Assembly: GCA_009777235.1 (NCBI GenBank) | Contig: WRMH01000004.1 | Span: forward strand, 1-64,000 | Length of the DNA stretch: 64,000 bases | Direction: 5' to 3' | Origin: Oscillospiraceae bacterium | GTDB lineage: Bacteria > Bacillota > Clostridia > Oscillospirales > Oscillospiraceae | Notes under the pieces: model-generated | The model's database searches: none | The model's input: the letters and a program-made list of their open reading frames with translations, nothing else | Told to the model about the DNA's origin: nothing | Made by a program: the position numbers and the translations under genes | Part shown: piece after piece, positions 33,911 to 43,244 of the stretch | How positions within the stretch are numbered: position 1 is the stretch's first letter | Layout of the letters: each line of letters begins with the position of its first letter

Positions 33911-34666
33911 ATGAATACGATCACACCGGACTACAAACAAAATCCGACAACGGCGGCGGACAATATCATAGCGTTTGCATTGGGATTTGCGGCAGGATTT
34001 TTCGTTTTATTTATTTTCTACAAACTTTTCGCGATAGCCGCCATAGGCGGAGCAATCGTCGGAACGGCCAATATATTTGTGACGGTTCACTCGGCAATAA
34101 ATAGGCGTCTGCTAAAATTGCGCACACAGTTTTTTGATTTGCTCGAAGCCATGTCTGTCGCGATGAGAGCGGGAAATCCAATGCTAAAATCATTGGCGAG
34201 CGCCAAAAAAGATTTGATGCTCATATATCCGGCGGACAGTGACATCATAGCGGAGCTGAATTTAATAATTGGAAGATTTAATAATGCCGTTCCGCTTTCC
34301 GAGTCATTTTCAGAGCTTGCCGAACGCAGCGGCCTTGAGGACATAACAAGTTTTGCGACTATTTATAAAACAATAGAGGGCAAATCCGGCAGAGCCGATG
34401 AAATAATCCGGCAAACGCAGCAAATAATATCAGAAAAGATGGAAATTGAAATGGAAATAGATACAATGATGACCGCGGCAAAGACAGAGGTTAAAATCAT
34501 GCTTTTTATGCCGCTTGTGATACTCGGACTCATAGGTTATGCCGGAGCGGGCTTTATGGATGCCATTTATACAACGGGAGCAGGGCGCATTGTTTCAACC
34601 GCCGGATTGGCCGTATTTGCCATCAGTTTCATTCTGGCGCGCAAGTACAGCAATGTCAGCTTATGA
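33911..34666 (+). CDS. tadB: TadB-like inner-membrane platform protein
   Basis: 251 aa with a type II secretion F domain. Two N-terminal helices (IIAFALGFAAGFFVLFIFYK and a second at about 41-60), a cytoplasmic helical domain with LLEAMSVAMRAGNPMLKSLA, and two C-terminal helices. It is shorter than many TadB proteins (~300 aa) but has all the elements. AAAGGAG is well spaced before the ATG. It would form the platform with TadC for Flp pilin assembly by TadA. Confidence 0.88.
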   Translation: MNTITPDYKQNPTTAADNIIAFALGFAAGFFVLFIFYKLFAIAAIGGAIVGTANIFVTVHSAINRRLLKLRTQFFDLLEAMSVAMRAGNPMLKSLASAKKDLMLIYPADSDIIAELNLIIGRFNNAVPLSESFSELAERSGLEDITSFATIYKTIEGKSGRADEIIRQTQQIISEKMEIEMEIDTMMTAAKTEVKIMLFMPLVILGLIGYAGAGFMDAIYTTGAGRIVSTAGLAVFAISFILARKYSNVSL

Positions 34667-34722
34667 GATACCACGCGAAGAAACAAGAAAAAACGAAAAC
34701 TTCAAGGAAAGGTATATAACCC

Positions 34723-35796
34723 ATGCCCATAATCATATTGATATTCGCGACACTCTTGCTTATTCTTTGGCTGATCCTTTTTTATAGGGCGAACGCCGAA
34801 GATATGATTGACATAGCGTATGCGCAAATCGCGGATAAACGCATGGCCGTTTTAAAGCTGCAAGCAAAAGAAAAAGTACGAGGTGCAAAGCTGTGCGCAT
34901 ACGGCGAAGGAGCGTTATATGGCAAAGCCGCATTAGTGCTTGTGAAACTCTTTTCGGGTAAGGGCAAAAAGCGTGAGATAGCAAAGATAAACAAAGAAAT
35001 TGACTCTTTGCAAAGCGGGATGTACAAACACATCAATCCGTTTTTGCTTCCGGGCTATGTTCTTCAACGCGAAATGGGGCGGATTGCCAAAAGCGGTATT
35101 CGCAAAACTTTGCTTTCGAAATGCTTTGAGCTGTACGGAAAGAAAAGCGCACCCATAAAAACCAAGCAATTGCTCGCAAAAATGCTCTCATATCCCATGA
35201 TCGGAATCTCTGTCACGTTTATCATTGGAGCTATGCTGATGATATCCGGCAATATAACGCTTGGGCTGACAGTTATCGGGGTCGGCTCTGCTCTGATTTT
35301 GATCGTTGCATATGCGATATATGACGAGCAAAATGAGCTGGTAAAAAAGCGTCATGCCTCTATTTGCAAGCAATTTCCGAGTGTAGTGTCTAAATTAGCG
35401 TTGCTTGTAACATCCGGGATGATTATGGACAGGGCGTGGAAAGAAACAGCCTATAGCGCAGAATCGGTACTGTATACGGAAATGCGAAAGACGTCAAAGG
35501 AGTTGGATAACTTGGTCAGCCCCGAATCGGCGTTTGGCAACTTTATCAATCGCTGCAACACCAAAGAAACCGCAAAGCTCGCCGCCGCGATAATGCAAAA
35601 TTTATCCAAAGGCAATGCCGAAATAGGCAGGCTTTTAAGAGATATGGCCCGCGAAGCATGGCAGGAACGCCGCCATAGCGCAAAAAGAGACGCGGAAAAA
35701 GCAAACTCAAAGCTAATGATACCGACAATGCTCCTCTTTCTGGCAATCCTTGTAATGCTGATGGTACCGATAGCTATGAATTTTTCGGGAATATAA
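34723..35796 (+). CDS. tadC: TadC-like inner-membrane platform protein
   Basis: 357 aa. N-terminal helix (IIILIFATLLLILWLILFY), a pair of central helices at about 145-195 (MIGISVTFIIGAMLMIS and the following), a T2SF-like cytoplasmic segment KQFPSVVSKLALLVTSGMIM, and a C-terminal helix (MLLFLAILVMLMVPIAM). Partner of TadB. AAGGAAAGG precedes the ATG. Confidence 0.87.
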   Translation: MPIIILIFATLLLILWLILFYRANAEDMIDIAYAQIADKRMAVLKLQAKEKVRGAKLCAYGEGALYGKAALVLVKLFSGKGKKREIAKINKEIDSLQSGMYKHINPFLLPGYVLQREMGRIAKSGIRKTLLSKCFELYGKKSAPIKTKQLLAKMLSYPMIGISVTFIIGAMLMISGNITLGLTVIGVGSALILIVAYAIYDEQNELVKKRHASICKQFPSVVSKLALLVTSGMIMDRAWKETAYSAESVLYTEMRKTSKELDNLVSPESAFGNFINRCNTKETAKLAAAIMQNLSKGNAEIGRLLRDMAREAWQERRHSAKRDAEKANSKLMIPTMLLFLAILVMLMVPIAMNFSGI

Positions 35797-35902
35797 CGCA
35801 GTTGTATATTTTCCGAAACGCTAAAATCAATGTGCCTTATAAGTACGAATATCTGTCAAGGGAGAAAGGGTATGTAAATGAGGCCGGAAAGGAGGAACTT
35901 CT

Positions 35903-36130
35903 ATGTGGAAGAAAATTACAAATGCCTTTTTGGGCGCATATCACAAAGCTGCGGAAACAATAATCAGCTTCAAAAAAGACGAACATGGGCTATCCGGCGT
36001 AGTCGTGGCGATTTTGCTGATATTGGTCGCGGTACTCGCGGTCGTGATTATCTGGGCATTTTTGAGCGACTGGCTGGTAGAGCTATGGGAACGGATCACA
36101 AAAAGCACAAACGCGCTGGCCTGGTTCTGA
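35903..36130 (+). CDS. Flp-like (type IVb) pilin
   Basis: 75 aa, the likely major pilin. Basic N-terminal leader, then DEHGLSGVVVAILLILVAVL, a hydrophobic assembly helix, and a short amphipathic tail. Processing by the prepilin peptidase probably follows one of the glycines in HGLSG. The Glu at +5 that Flp pilins normally need for processing and assembly is not where expected, so it resembles the Flp1-like group of Clostridia. AAAGGAGGA just before the ATG is the strongest ribosome site of the locus, fitting a highly made subunit. Its 3' end overlaps the next gene by 46 bp in another frame. Confidence 0.78.
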   Translation: MWKKITNAFLGAYHKAAETIISFKKDEHGLSGVVVAILLILVAVLAVVIIWAFLSDWLVELWERITKSTNALAWF

Positions 36131-36753
36131 GCGAGTCGGGCGATGCCATAGTTGAAGCAACCATTCTCTTTCCTATTATGACAATGATTTTCGCCGCGCT
36201 TGTACTAATATCAGTATATCTGCCGGCACAAGCGGCATTGCAGAGAGCAACTCAATACGCGGCCGTCGCCATTGCCACAGAGCTTAGCGATACTTGGCTA
36301 TTTTATGATACAGACGATAATTCGTACTACTGGGAAGCGGATAAAAACAACATGGCAAACGTATACGGAGAAATATTCAGTAAAGATATAAACGGCATTC
36401 ATGAAAAAGTTGTTGCAATTGTGACGGAAACGGAAAATCGCGCAATCAGCTCAAAAGCGGGTGAACTCACGGTCAAAAGCTATGTAAATGATTATATCAT
36501 CTACACAGAAATTATAGTTACGGCATCTCGCGAATACAAACAGCTCATAGACCTGTCATTTATAGGGTTTCCCGAAACAATAACCGTTTCCGCAACCGCA
36601 ACGGCCGTAGTTCAAAATGCCGAGGAGTTTGTACGCAGCATAGACATCGCAACTGATTTTGCGGAATATATCGCCAAGAAATTCGGGTTAAGCGATGTGG
36701 GGAAAACTATAAGCTCTTATGGCGAAAAGATTCGGGACATTTTTGGCTGGTAA
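36085..36753 (+). CDS. TadE-like minor pilin/pseudopilin
   Basis: 222 aa from ATG 36085, which lies inside the Flp-like gene; the longer frame upstream is only the shadow of that pilin gene. SESGDAIVEATILFPIMTMIFAAL is the TadE signature: a leader, an acidic residue (Glu of VEAT) near +5 after Gly, then a long hydrophobic helix. The rest is an extracytoplasmic beta-rich domain. Weak ribosome site plus overlap suggest translational coupling to the pilin, fixing a low minor/major ratio. Confidence 0.78.
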   Translation: MGTDHKKHKRAGLVLSESGDAIVEATILFPIMTMIFAALVLISVYLPAQAALQRATQYAAVAIATELSDTWLFYDTDDNSYYWEADKNNMANVYGEIFSKDINGIHEKVVAIVTETENRAISSKAGELTVKSYVNDYIIYTEIIVTASREYKQLIDLSFIGFPETITVSATATAVVQNAEEFVRSIDIATDFAEYIAKKFGLSDVGKTISSYGEKIRDIFGW

Positions 36754-36859
36754 CGGTGAGCCTCAAATGAAATATCAAAGAGAACCCCGCGAAAATGAAT
36801 AGAGGGGGAGAACCCCGCAAAATCGGTTTTGAGAGAAACAGAGGGAGGCGCGAGGCAAG

Positions 36860-39445
36860 ATGAAAAAACTGATCTATGAAGTAAAAGGCGCGGTAACGGT
36901 ATTTGTAACACTACTGCTCATACCTGCCATTCTTGTAAGCGGTACGGCTGTTGACCTTGTGCGATTGCACACCGCAAAAAGCATAGTGCAAGACGCAAAT
37001 CAGCTCGCGGCAAACTCTGTTCTCTCTCAATACAATGCCCTTTTACAAGACCTTTACGGTATTTATGGCATTGCCGAAGACGACCCGATTCTCGCAGAAT
37101 TGCTCGACGAGTATATAAGCATAACCATATTTGGCCGGGACAATCGGGATGTTTCATTGGGCACATTACAACTGTTTTATGGCAGCAACATTACGCAAGA
37201 AGAGTTTTGCTTCACTGATGGCAAAGATTTAAGTCAACCCGATGTACTTAGGCGGCAAATAGAAGAATACATGAAGTATCGCGGTCCGGTGCAAATAGTT
37301 CTCGAATTGCTGGAATTATTGTCTTCGGGAACATTCAAAGAAGATGCCGAAGTTATTGAGGATAAATTAAAAGTTGATGAGACAATTGCCGAAATATATG
37401 AGCTTTATCGAAATCTCTATGATGCAATAGTATTAGCAAACGGATGCGTAACAGTAGGGAAAACCGGCAATATAGCAGGCACCGTTGGCAATGTATCTAC
37501 ACATTTGGGACTTATTTTAGATGCGTTTAAAACATTAAGGGACCGGGGTGAAGCCTGGCAAGAAGAGGAAGACCCCGAAGAGAAGGAGAAATTGGCATCA
37601 ATATATAACGAATTGCTGGTAAATGTTAAAATACGGACAGTCGGAGGAAAACCCGTTAGTTTTTCGGACGACGGAAACCGAAAAAGCTCTTCATCTACTG
37701 TTGAGGGGCTAAATAAAATTATAGAAAACTCTATAGAAAGAGCCGTCAACTTCAAACCAAATTTCGACAAAGTTGTAGAAATAGCCAGAGAAATCGATTT
37801 AAAAAAAGAGGACTTGAGACGCCAAGTTGACGTTCTGGAACAGCGTATAGCAAGCGGCGACTGTAACGCCGAGCTAAAAGAAGCGTTGACAGAAAAAACG
37901 GGAGAGCCGCCAAAATCAATGATAGAGCGGTATCGCGACATATTAAAGTGGAATGATATTGAAAGCATGGCACAAGTCTTTAAAGACGGGGGATACCATT
38001 ACATTGATGAAATCTTAATAGATTTGCTCGAATCTGTGATGTACAGAAATAGAAGCAACTCATCCGCTCCAAGCCTTAGCCGGGCTGAGCTCGAAAAAGC
38101 GCAGTCAGACTCAAGGTTTGCGCTGTCGGGAAACATATCAGGCAGTCTTGTGGCGAGGCTTGCCGGATATACATCAGATAATATCGCGTACAAGATTCCG
38201 GAAGGTTTTAAGAAATTTGCTGAATATACGGGCAACGCAGATTTTTGGGACGAGCTTGTAAAAATGATGGCTCAACCCGATTTGCCTCCGATTTCGCTTT
38301 ATGAAGAGCAGGAGGATGCGGGCGGCGGCGATGCCGAAGAAAAACAGCGAAATATAATTGATGATTTGCTAAATATAGTAAACAGCGCTTACGATGGGTT
38401 GACAAACAATCCCTTGGGTGCGAAATATGTAAATATAGAGACTTCCGAAAGCAGCTCCAATGACGAAATCGGTGTGGCACAGTCAGTTTCGCAAGCAAAC
38501 AGTCACCCCGTATCTTCCGTTATATCAAGCCCTTACAGTAGCGTGAAAAATGCGGCGGATTATTTATTGCTGCTCACATATTGTACGTCAATATTCTCCA
38601 ACTACACAACATCGAGACCCGAAATAACAGGCAAAAGCATTGACGATATATCTGACGTCGCCTTTGGAAAATCTATAACGGGCATCCCTATCAGTCCTCA
38701 TGTAAACTATTTTTTCCAATCAGAATGGGAGTATCTGTATCACGGCGACAGTGACGCGGCCAACAATTTGAGCGCGGTATCAAAGCTGATATATATCGTG
38801 CGCATTATTTTCAACTATATAACTGTTTTTAGCGTCACGGAAGTCACGTCCATAGTAAACGCGATTCGGGCAGCTTTCTCCTTTTGTCCGCCGCTCGGAA
38901 TTGTATTGGGGGAGCTGGCGCGCGGCGTGTTTGTGATGGCGGAGTCTGCTGTTGATCTTGCCACGCTTCGCGCCGGATATAAAGTGCCTCTCATAAAAAG
39001 CGCGAAAAACGGACAGTGGGTGTGCAGTCCGAGCGGCGTTGTAAATGCGCTCTCTAATGCTGCGAGCGGCACTTTCGGAAACAGTGACGAGGACGGCAAA
39101 GGCATTACATATTCCAATTACTTGCTGTTTTTCTTTATTGCAAAGGGGCTCGGCGGCGACGCTGTTTCGGATGAATTGGCAAGACGCACCGCAACCCTAA
39201 TTGAATTGAACGTAATAAATTATAAGGACAATATATTGTGCGACGAAGAGAAAATGACACAGGCACTGTCGGAAGCGGGGCGGTTTAAATTAAGCGACAT
39301 GAAAACAGATTTTTACCTGACGACAACGGTTGATATGAGGATGCTTTTTCTGTCAATGCTTTTCGCTCAAAATTTCTCCGACTCAAGAGGCTTGGGTATG
39401 CCCTCCCAAATGCCTGTATCGGTTACGGATTACAGAGGGTACTAA
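36860..39445 (+). CDS. Large TadG-like pilus-associated protein (DUF5702 type)
   Basis: 861 aa. N-terminal KGAVTVFVTLLLIPAILVSG with DLVRLHTAKSIVQDANQLAA following is the TadE/TadG class start helix. A long extracytoplasmic region with several coiled, Glu/Lys-rich stretches follows (about 130-400), then a C-terminal part with hydrophobic helices around 640-690 and RTATLIELNVINYKDN. I recognise the DUF5702 style of Clostridial Tad loci but no catalytic motif. It is probably an assembly or tip protein. GGGAGGCG before the ATG sets the start. Confidence 0.72.
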   Translation: MKKLIYEVKGAVTVFVTLLLIPAILVSGTAVDLVRLHTAKSIVQDANQLAANSVLSQYNALLQDLYGIYGIAEDDPILAELLDEYISITIFGRDNRDVSLGTLQLFYGSNITQEEFCFTDGKDLSQPDVLRRQIEEYMKYRGPVQIVLELLELLSSGTFKEDAEVIEDKLKVDETIAEIYELYRNLYDAIVLANGCVTVGKTGNIAGTVGNVSTHLGLILDAFKTLRDRGEAWQEEEDPEEKEKLASIYNELLVNVKIRTVGGKPVSFSDDGNRKSSSSTVEGLNKIIENSIERAVNFKPNFDKVVEIAREIDLKKEDLRRQVDVLEQRIASGDCNAELKEALTEKTGEPPKSMIERYRDILKWNDIESMAQVFKDGGYHYIDEILIDLLESVMYRNRSNSSAPSLSRAELEKAQSDSRFALSGNISGSLVARLAGYTSDNIAYKIPEGFKKFAEYTGNADFWDELVKMMAQPDLPPISLYEEQEDAGGGDAEEKQRNIIDDLLNIVNSAYDGLTNNPLGAKYVNIETSESSSNDEIGVAQSVSQANSHPVSSVISSPYSSVKNAADYLLLLTYCTSIFSNYTTSRPEITGKSIDDISDVAFGKSITGIPISPHVNYFFQSEWEYLYHGDSDAANNLSAVSKLIYIVRIIFNYITVFSVTEVTSIVNAIRAAFSFCPPLGIVLGELARGVFVMAESAVDLATLRAGYKVPLIKSAKNGQWVCSPSGVVNALSNAASGTFGNSDEDGKGITYSNYLLFFFIAKGLGGDAVSDELARRTATLIELNVINYKDNILCDEEKMTQALSEAGRFKLSDMKTDFYLTTTVDMRMLFLSMLFAQNFSDSRGLGMPSQMPVSVTDYRGY

Positions 39446-39531
39446 GCGTGGCTATCCGGATTGAGGTGGTTTGGCGCGGAGTGCTGTCAAAAATGTATTA
39501 TGCATTATATGCATTAGAAGAGGATATTGCG

Positions 39532-40218
39532 GTGAATAAATCTCAAAAACAAAAAAACGAATACGGATATATTGTTGTCGAAACGATAGGTGCATTTATT
39601 CCGTTTGTCTTATTGGTCATTTCGATTCTCAGCCTAATCAATATTATCACCGTGCAGGCGCGTATACATTTTGCCCTGACGCAGACGGCGGGGACATTAT
39701 CTATGTATTGTTATACGCTCCATGCCACAGGTCTCGCGGACAGCCTTATGTCTCAAGACGCCAGAGCCAGTGAATTTGGCGAAAACATAAGCGATGTGCT
39801 TGAAGGCATATCCGCGTTAAAGGGCGGCAGCTATGACTTTCAAAATATAGGCGGCAGCTTTGACGCAATCTCGAATATGGCGGCAAACCCAAAAGATACA
39901 CTGCTGAATTTTATTAACTTCGGCATAGGCGAGCTGCGCAGCAGAGCCTCGGCCGCATTGGTTTACCCTATGTTTTCGCGATACTTGACGAGCGGAGAAA
40001 TGACCGTCGAACAATATTTTGAAAAAGCGTATATAACAAATTTTGAGCTGACCGACTGTGTGGTCTTAGACGGTAACGAAAATGTAAGGATGACGGCGGA
40101 GTATGAGGTAGAGTACACATTCGGAGCATTACGGCTGCCATTTGCACCGACGCTGCGCATATCTCAAACAGTTGTTACCAAGGCATGGCTCGGCGGGAGC
40201 GGGGAGGGGTACAAATAA
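39532..40218 (+). CDS. Second TadE/F-like minor pilin
   Basis: 228 aa from GTG 39532, chosen because AGAGGA lies about 9 nt upstream and the product then starts with a short basic leader (NKSQKQKNEYGYIVVE) before a hydrophobic helix IGAFIPFVLLVISILSLINI, the pilin arrangement with Gly-Tyr-x-x-x-Glu around the cleavage site. Longer starts at 39448 (GTG) and 39493 (ATG) add unlikely residues. The remainder is an extracytoplasmic domain. Confidence 0.72.
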   Translation: MNKSQKQKNEYGYIVVETIGAFIPFVLLVISILSLINIITVQARIHFALTQTAGTLSMYCYTLHATGLADSLMSQDARASEFGENISDVLEGISALKGGSYDFQNIGGSFDAISNMAANPKDTLLNFINFGIGELRSRASAALVYPMFSRYLTSGEMTVEQYFEKAYITNFELTDCVVLDGNENVRMTAEYEVEYTFGALRLPFAPTLRISQTVVTKAWLGGSGEGYK

Positions 40219-40243
40219 TGTCAAACGGAAAGGGGCGTAAATA

Positions 40244-40684
40244 ATGTATAGTTTAAGTATCATAGTGTTTGCCGGCATTGCCGCTGTCACTGATATACGG
40301 ACAAAGCGCATATCAAATAAGCTCATATTGCTGATGTTTGCATCATGGCTTGCTTTAATCGCGTTTGATTTTCTGTCAAACAGCGCGGCAGCTACGCTAA
40401 AAGTCGCAGATTCGGCGCTGGGAGCCCTTGTGGGGGGCGGTATATTTTTGGCGGTATATTTTATTAGCAAAAAGGGGCTTGGCGGCGGCGATGTGAAATT
40501 TATGGCTGCGGCAGGATTATATTTGGGTCTTGCCGGAACTATGCCTGCGATCCTTTATGGGAGTATACTTGCCGCGCTTGTCGGATTTGGTTTAGTAGCT
40601 TTGAAAAAAATATCCCGAAAGGACACATTGCCTCTGGCTCCTTTTCTGCTTGCGGGCATTGTTATAACGGTGCTTTTGCCATGA
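40244..40684 (+). CDS. tadV: Prepilin peptidase TadV/CpaA (A24)
   Basis: Aspartic peptidase that cleaves Flp and TadE-like prepilins at the membrane; 146 aa, normal for the short TadV class that lacks a methylase domain. Both catalytic aspartates are visible: DIRTKRISN (residue about 17) and GGGDVKFMAAAGLYLG (about 84). Four to five transmembrane helices. Its stop overlaps the next start as ATGA. Confidence 0.92.
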   Translation: MYSLSIIVFAGIAAVTDIRTKRISNKLILLMFASWLALIAFDFLSNSAAATLKVADSALGALVGGGIFLAVYFISKKGLGGGDVKFMAAAGLYLGLAGTMPAILYGSILAALVGFGLVALKKISRKDTLPLAPFLLAGIVITVLLP

Positions 40685-41994
40685 ATAAACTGACTCGAAT
40701 ATTAATAGGTGCGGTGTGTGCCATAATTCTTATATCGTCATGGGTGGTTGCCGTAACCGCAAAAACCGCCGCTCAAAAACAACTGTCGCTCATTGAGCAG
40801 GCAACCGCGCTGATAAAAGACGGCATATACATACTTGCGGCGCCTCTGCTTGAAGAGGCCGCAGAATACAATGGACCGCATACGCTTCAAGCTGAGGAAG
40901 AGCTTAAAAAAACTTACAGGGCTCTTATTGATACACAAGGGTTTTCGAGAAAGTATACAAATCTTCTCGACAGGCAAATGTCCAGAAATGACGCCACGCC
41001 TGATGTATTTGCGCAAGCGGCAAATTACAGGCTAAGTAAAAATGCGATTGCGCAGGCTCTGACAATACTAAAAAACGGGATAGAGGCGACAGAAAGCGCG
41101 GAGCTTATAGCTTTATATGAAAGTTGCAGATATGCCTATGATATGAATCGTGCCGTATTTGATTCAGTGACGGATATATATAATCACGCTATTCAAGTGG
41201 AATATGATGGCAAATGGGGTATCGCCGAGTCCGACGGAACGCTGCTCATTTCGTGCGATTACGACAAAATCAGTACGCTGTATCAAAATAGGGCGGTAGC
41301 GAAAAAAGACGGCGTTATCTATGCCGTTGACCGAAACAACAACCGGACAGCTCTTGCTCCCGGCACAGTCTTGGATTTTCGCAATCTTTCGGACAGCAGA
41401 ATTCCTCTTTTAACAAGTGACGGCTGGCAGCGGGGAACAGTTGATTTTACGCTTGGCTCCGTGATATTTGAAGATATAGGCATGTATTCAAACGGTTATG
41501 CTGCCGCCATGTCAAACGGTAAATGGGGCGTCATAGATATCGGATTAAATTGGCTTGTTCCGGCAGAGTATGACGAAGTGATATGTGACGAGCTGGGGCG
41601 GTCATATGCGCAAAACGCGGTTTTTGTTCGCAGGGGCGATGAAATATATTTGTACTCCAACGGAAAATGGCACAGCGAGACCTATCATGATGCGCGGCCG
41701 TTTTCAGATAAAGGATATGCAGCGGTAAAAATGGATAACAAATGGGGGTTTATAGATGCGGACGCAAATGTGCGGATAGGGTTTATCTTTGATGACGCAT
41801 TATCATTCGGGGAACATTTGGCAGCGGTAAAAATAGGCGATATGTGGGGATATATAAGCATTTACGGAAATATTGCGATTGACATGATTTTTCTTCAAGC
41901 AAAGAGCTTTTCCGGCGCAAGCGCTCCGGTGCTCACGGAACGTGGCTGGCAGATCATCACACTCATTGAATATAAGAAAGGAGTAACATTATGA
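40681..41994 (+). CDS. Membrane-anchored WG-repeat protein
   Basis: 437 aa. An N-terminal anchor helix (ILIGAVCAIILISSWVVAV), then a helical region of TPR-like character (about 30-165), then several WG beta-propeller-type repeats: DGKWGIAESDG, NGKWGVIDIG, DNKWGFIDAD, GDMWGYISIYG. WG repeats are thought to mediate binding. ATGA overlap with tadV and another 4-bp overlap with the FHA gene downstream place it within the pilus operon. Confidence 0.8.
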   Translation: MNKLTRILIGAVCAIILISSWVVAVTAKTAAQKQLSLIEQATALIKDGIYILAAPLLEEAAEYNGPHTLQAEEELKKTYRALIDTQGFSRKYTNLLDRQMSRNDATPDVFAQAANYRLSKNAIAQALTILKNGIEATESAELIALYESCRYAYDMNRAVFDSVTDIYNHAIQVEYDGKWGIAESDGTLLISCDYDKISTLYQNRAVAKKDGVIYAVDRNNNRTALAPGTVLDFRNLSDSRIPLLTSDGWQRGTVDFTLGSVIFEDIGMYSNGYAAAMSNGKWGVIDIGLNWLVPAEYDEVICDELGRSYAQNAVFVRRGDEIYLYSNGKWHSETYHDARPFSDKGYAAVKMDNKWGFIDADANVRIGFIFDDALSFGEHLAAVKIGDMWGYISIYGNIAIDMIFLQAKSFSGASAPVLTERGWQIITLIEYKKGVTL

Positions 41995-43244
41995 GTTTTA
42001 CAGATTATGAAATAGAAAGCAAAAGCGATTTTTTGACGGGTATGTATTTGATTGCGCGAATACCGGAGGGCGATTTAGACGAAAACGCCCTGCTCACGAT
42101 ACAGGCGGATTGCCCGGATTTTATACTGCCGTTTAACTACAAGAGCGTAAATGGGCAGACAGAATTTACATATAAAGTCGGTCATCTCAGTCGGCTGCAA
42201 TATTTCTATGGCGATGTTTCCCATAGCGAATATATTGCCATATGGAAAGGCTTGCTCAGTCCCATGCTTGAATGTAAAGACTGGTTTATGAATCCCGGTT
42301 CATTCGTTCTCAAAGCCGATTATTTATATTATGATAAAAATAAGAGGTCTGTCGCATATCTGTATATTCCCTCTGTGCGCGAATGTTCGGGATATGACGC
42401 ATTTAACAATATGGCAATAGATATTGCAAAGAACATAACCGTTTCAGACCACATCCTCGAAAATAAAGTATTGCGTTTTATCATCAACGATTTTAATCCG
42501 AATAATTTTCTAAAAATGCTCATAGAACATTTAGAACAATCGGAGATTTCAACCCGCTTGCCGCAGGCGGGGTACACTCAAACAGACAGCGGCGGCCGCA
42601 TTTCTTCAATGCCTCACGATTTGCTGCCTCATGAAACACTGCCTCATGAACTGCCCGAGCCGGATGATTCGGAAGAGTTTGACGAAAAAGCAATGACTAA
42701 CGGTCAGATATGCGATATAGATAATCTTAGTCAAAAAAGAGGAAAGGATTTTATCGGGTATAAAATCTTTAGCGGCAAAAGCAAAAAACAAAAAGAGCCA
42801 AAACAAAATGGATTTAAAAACACAATACCCAATCATATTGCCGTGAGCGCGGAGAAAATTGAGGCCGCGCCCGGCGGCGCGACAGAGGAGGTTCGCGCTG
42901 TCATGGGAACGACGGGGTTTCGATGTATCGGGCGCGCAAATTTCCCGCAGTTCATTGAGGTACAAATTTCAAAAGGCGAAATATATACCATAGGGCGCTT
43001 TGACGCAAATGTCGGAAAAAAGCAATCCGGCTTTGAGTTTGACGCCAAAACCAAAGCCGTAAGCCGCCGCCATGCCGCAATTGAGTATGACGGCGAGTCA
43101 TACTCAATAATTGACCTGTCATCGAGCGCGGGTACGTTTGTAAATGACAGAAAACTTCCGCTAAACACGCCGCATGAGCTGTCGGCCGGTGCGCGTGTGT
43201 CGTTTGGCAACTTGGGTGCGGATTATGTATGGGAAATCAATTAG
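41991..43244 (+). CDS. FHA-domain protein (DUF6382-type N-terminus)
   Basis: 417 aa, no membrane segment. The N-terminal ~190 residues resemble the DUF6382 domain found with FHA in Clostridia. A low-complexity linker (about 195-300) includes Pro/His/Glu repeats. The C-terminal FHA domain (about 330-417) shows YTIGRFD, SRRHAAIEYDG and SSAGTFVNDR, the phosphothreonine-binding Arg, Ser-x-x-His and Asn loops. FHA domains read phosphothreonine; the next gene is a Ser/Thr kinase overlapping it by 20 bp, so the two likely work together. Confidence 0.88.
   Translation: MSFTDYEIESKSDFLTGMYLIARIPEGDLDENALLTIQADCPDFILPFNYKSVNGQTEFTYKVGHLSRLQYFYGDVSHSEYIAIWKGLLSPMLECKDWFMNPGSFVLKADYLYYDKNKRSVAYLYIPSVRECSGYDAFNNMAIDIAKNITVSDHILENKVLRFIINDFNPNNFLKMLIEHLEQSEISTRLPQAGYTQTDSGGRISSMPHDLLPHETLPHELPEPDDSEEFDEKAMTNGQICDIDNLSQKRGKDFIGYKIFSGKSKKQKEPKQNGFKNTIPNHIAVSAEKIEAAPGGATEEVRAVMGTTGFRCIGRANFPQFIEVQISKGEIYTIGRFDANVGKKQSGFEFDAKTKAVSRRHAAIEYDGESYSIIDLSSSAGTFVNDRKLPLNTPHELSAGARVSFGNLGADYVWEIN

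Noticed and set aside
36200-36250. Possible frameshift between the Flp-like and TadE-like genes
   Set aside because: Each has its own complete start and family signature; the overlap is better explained by coupling.
43174-43224. Upstream in-frame start of the kinase gene
   Set aside because: The extra residues are an out-of-frame reading of the FHA domain, and the kinase fold starts after the ATG at 43225.
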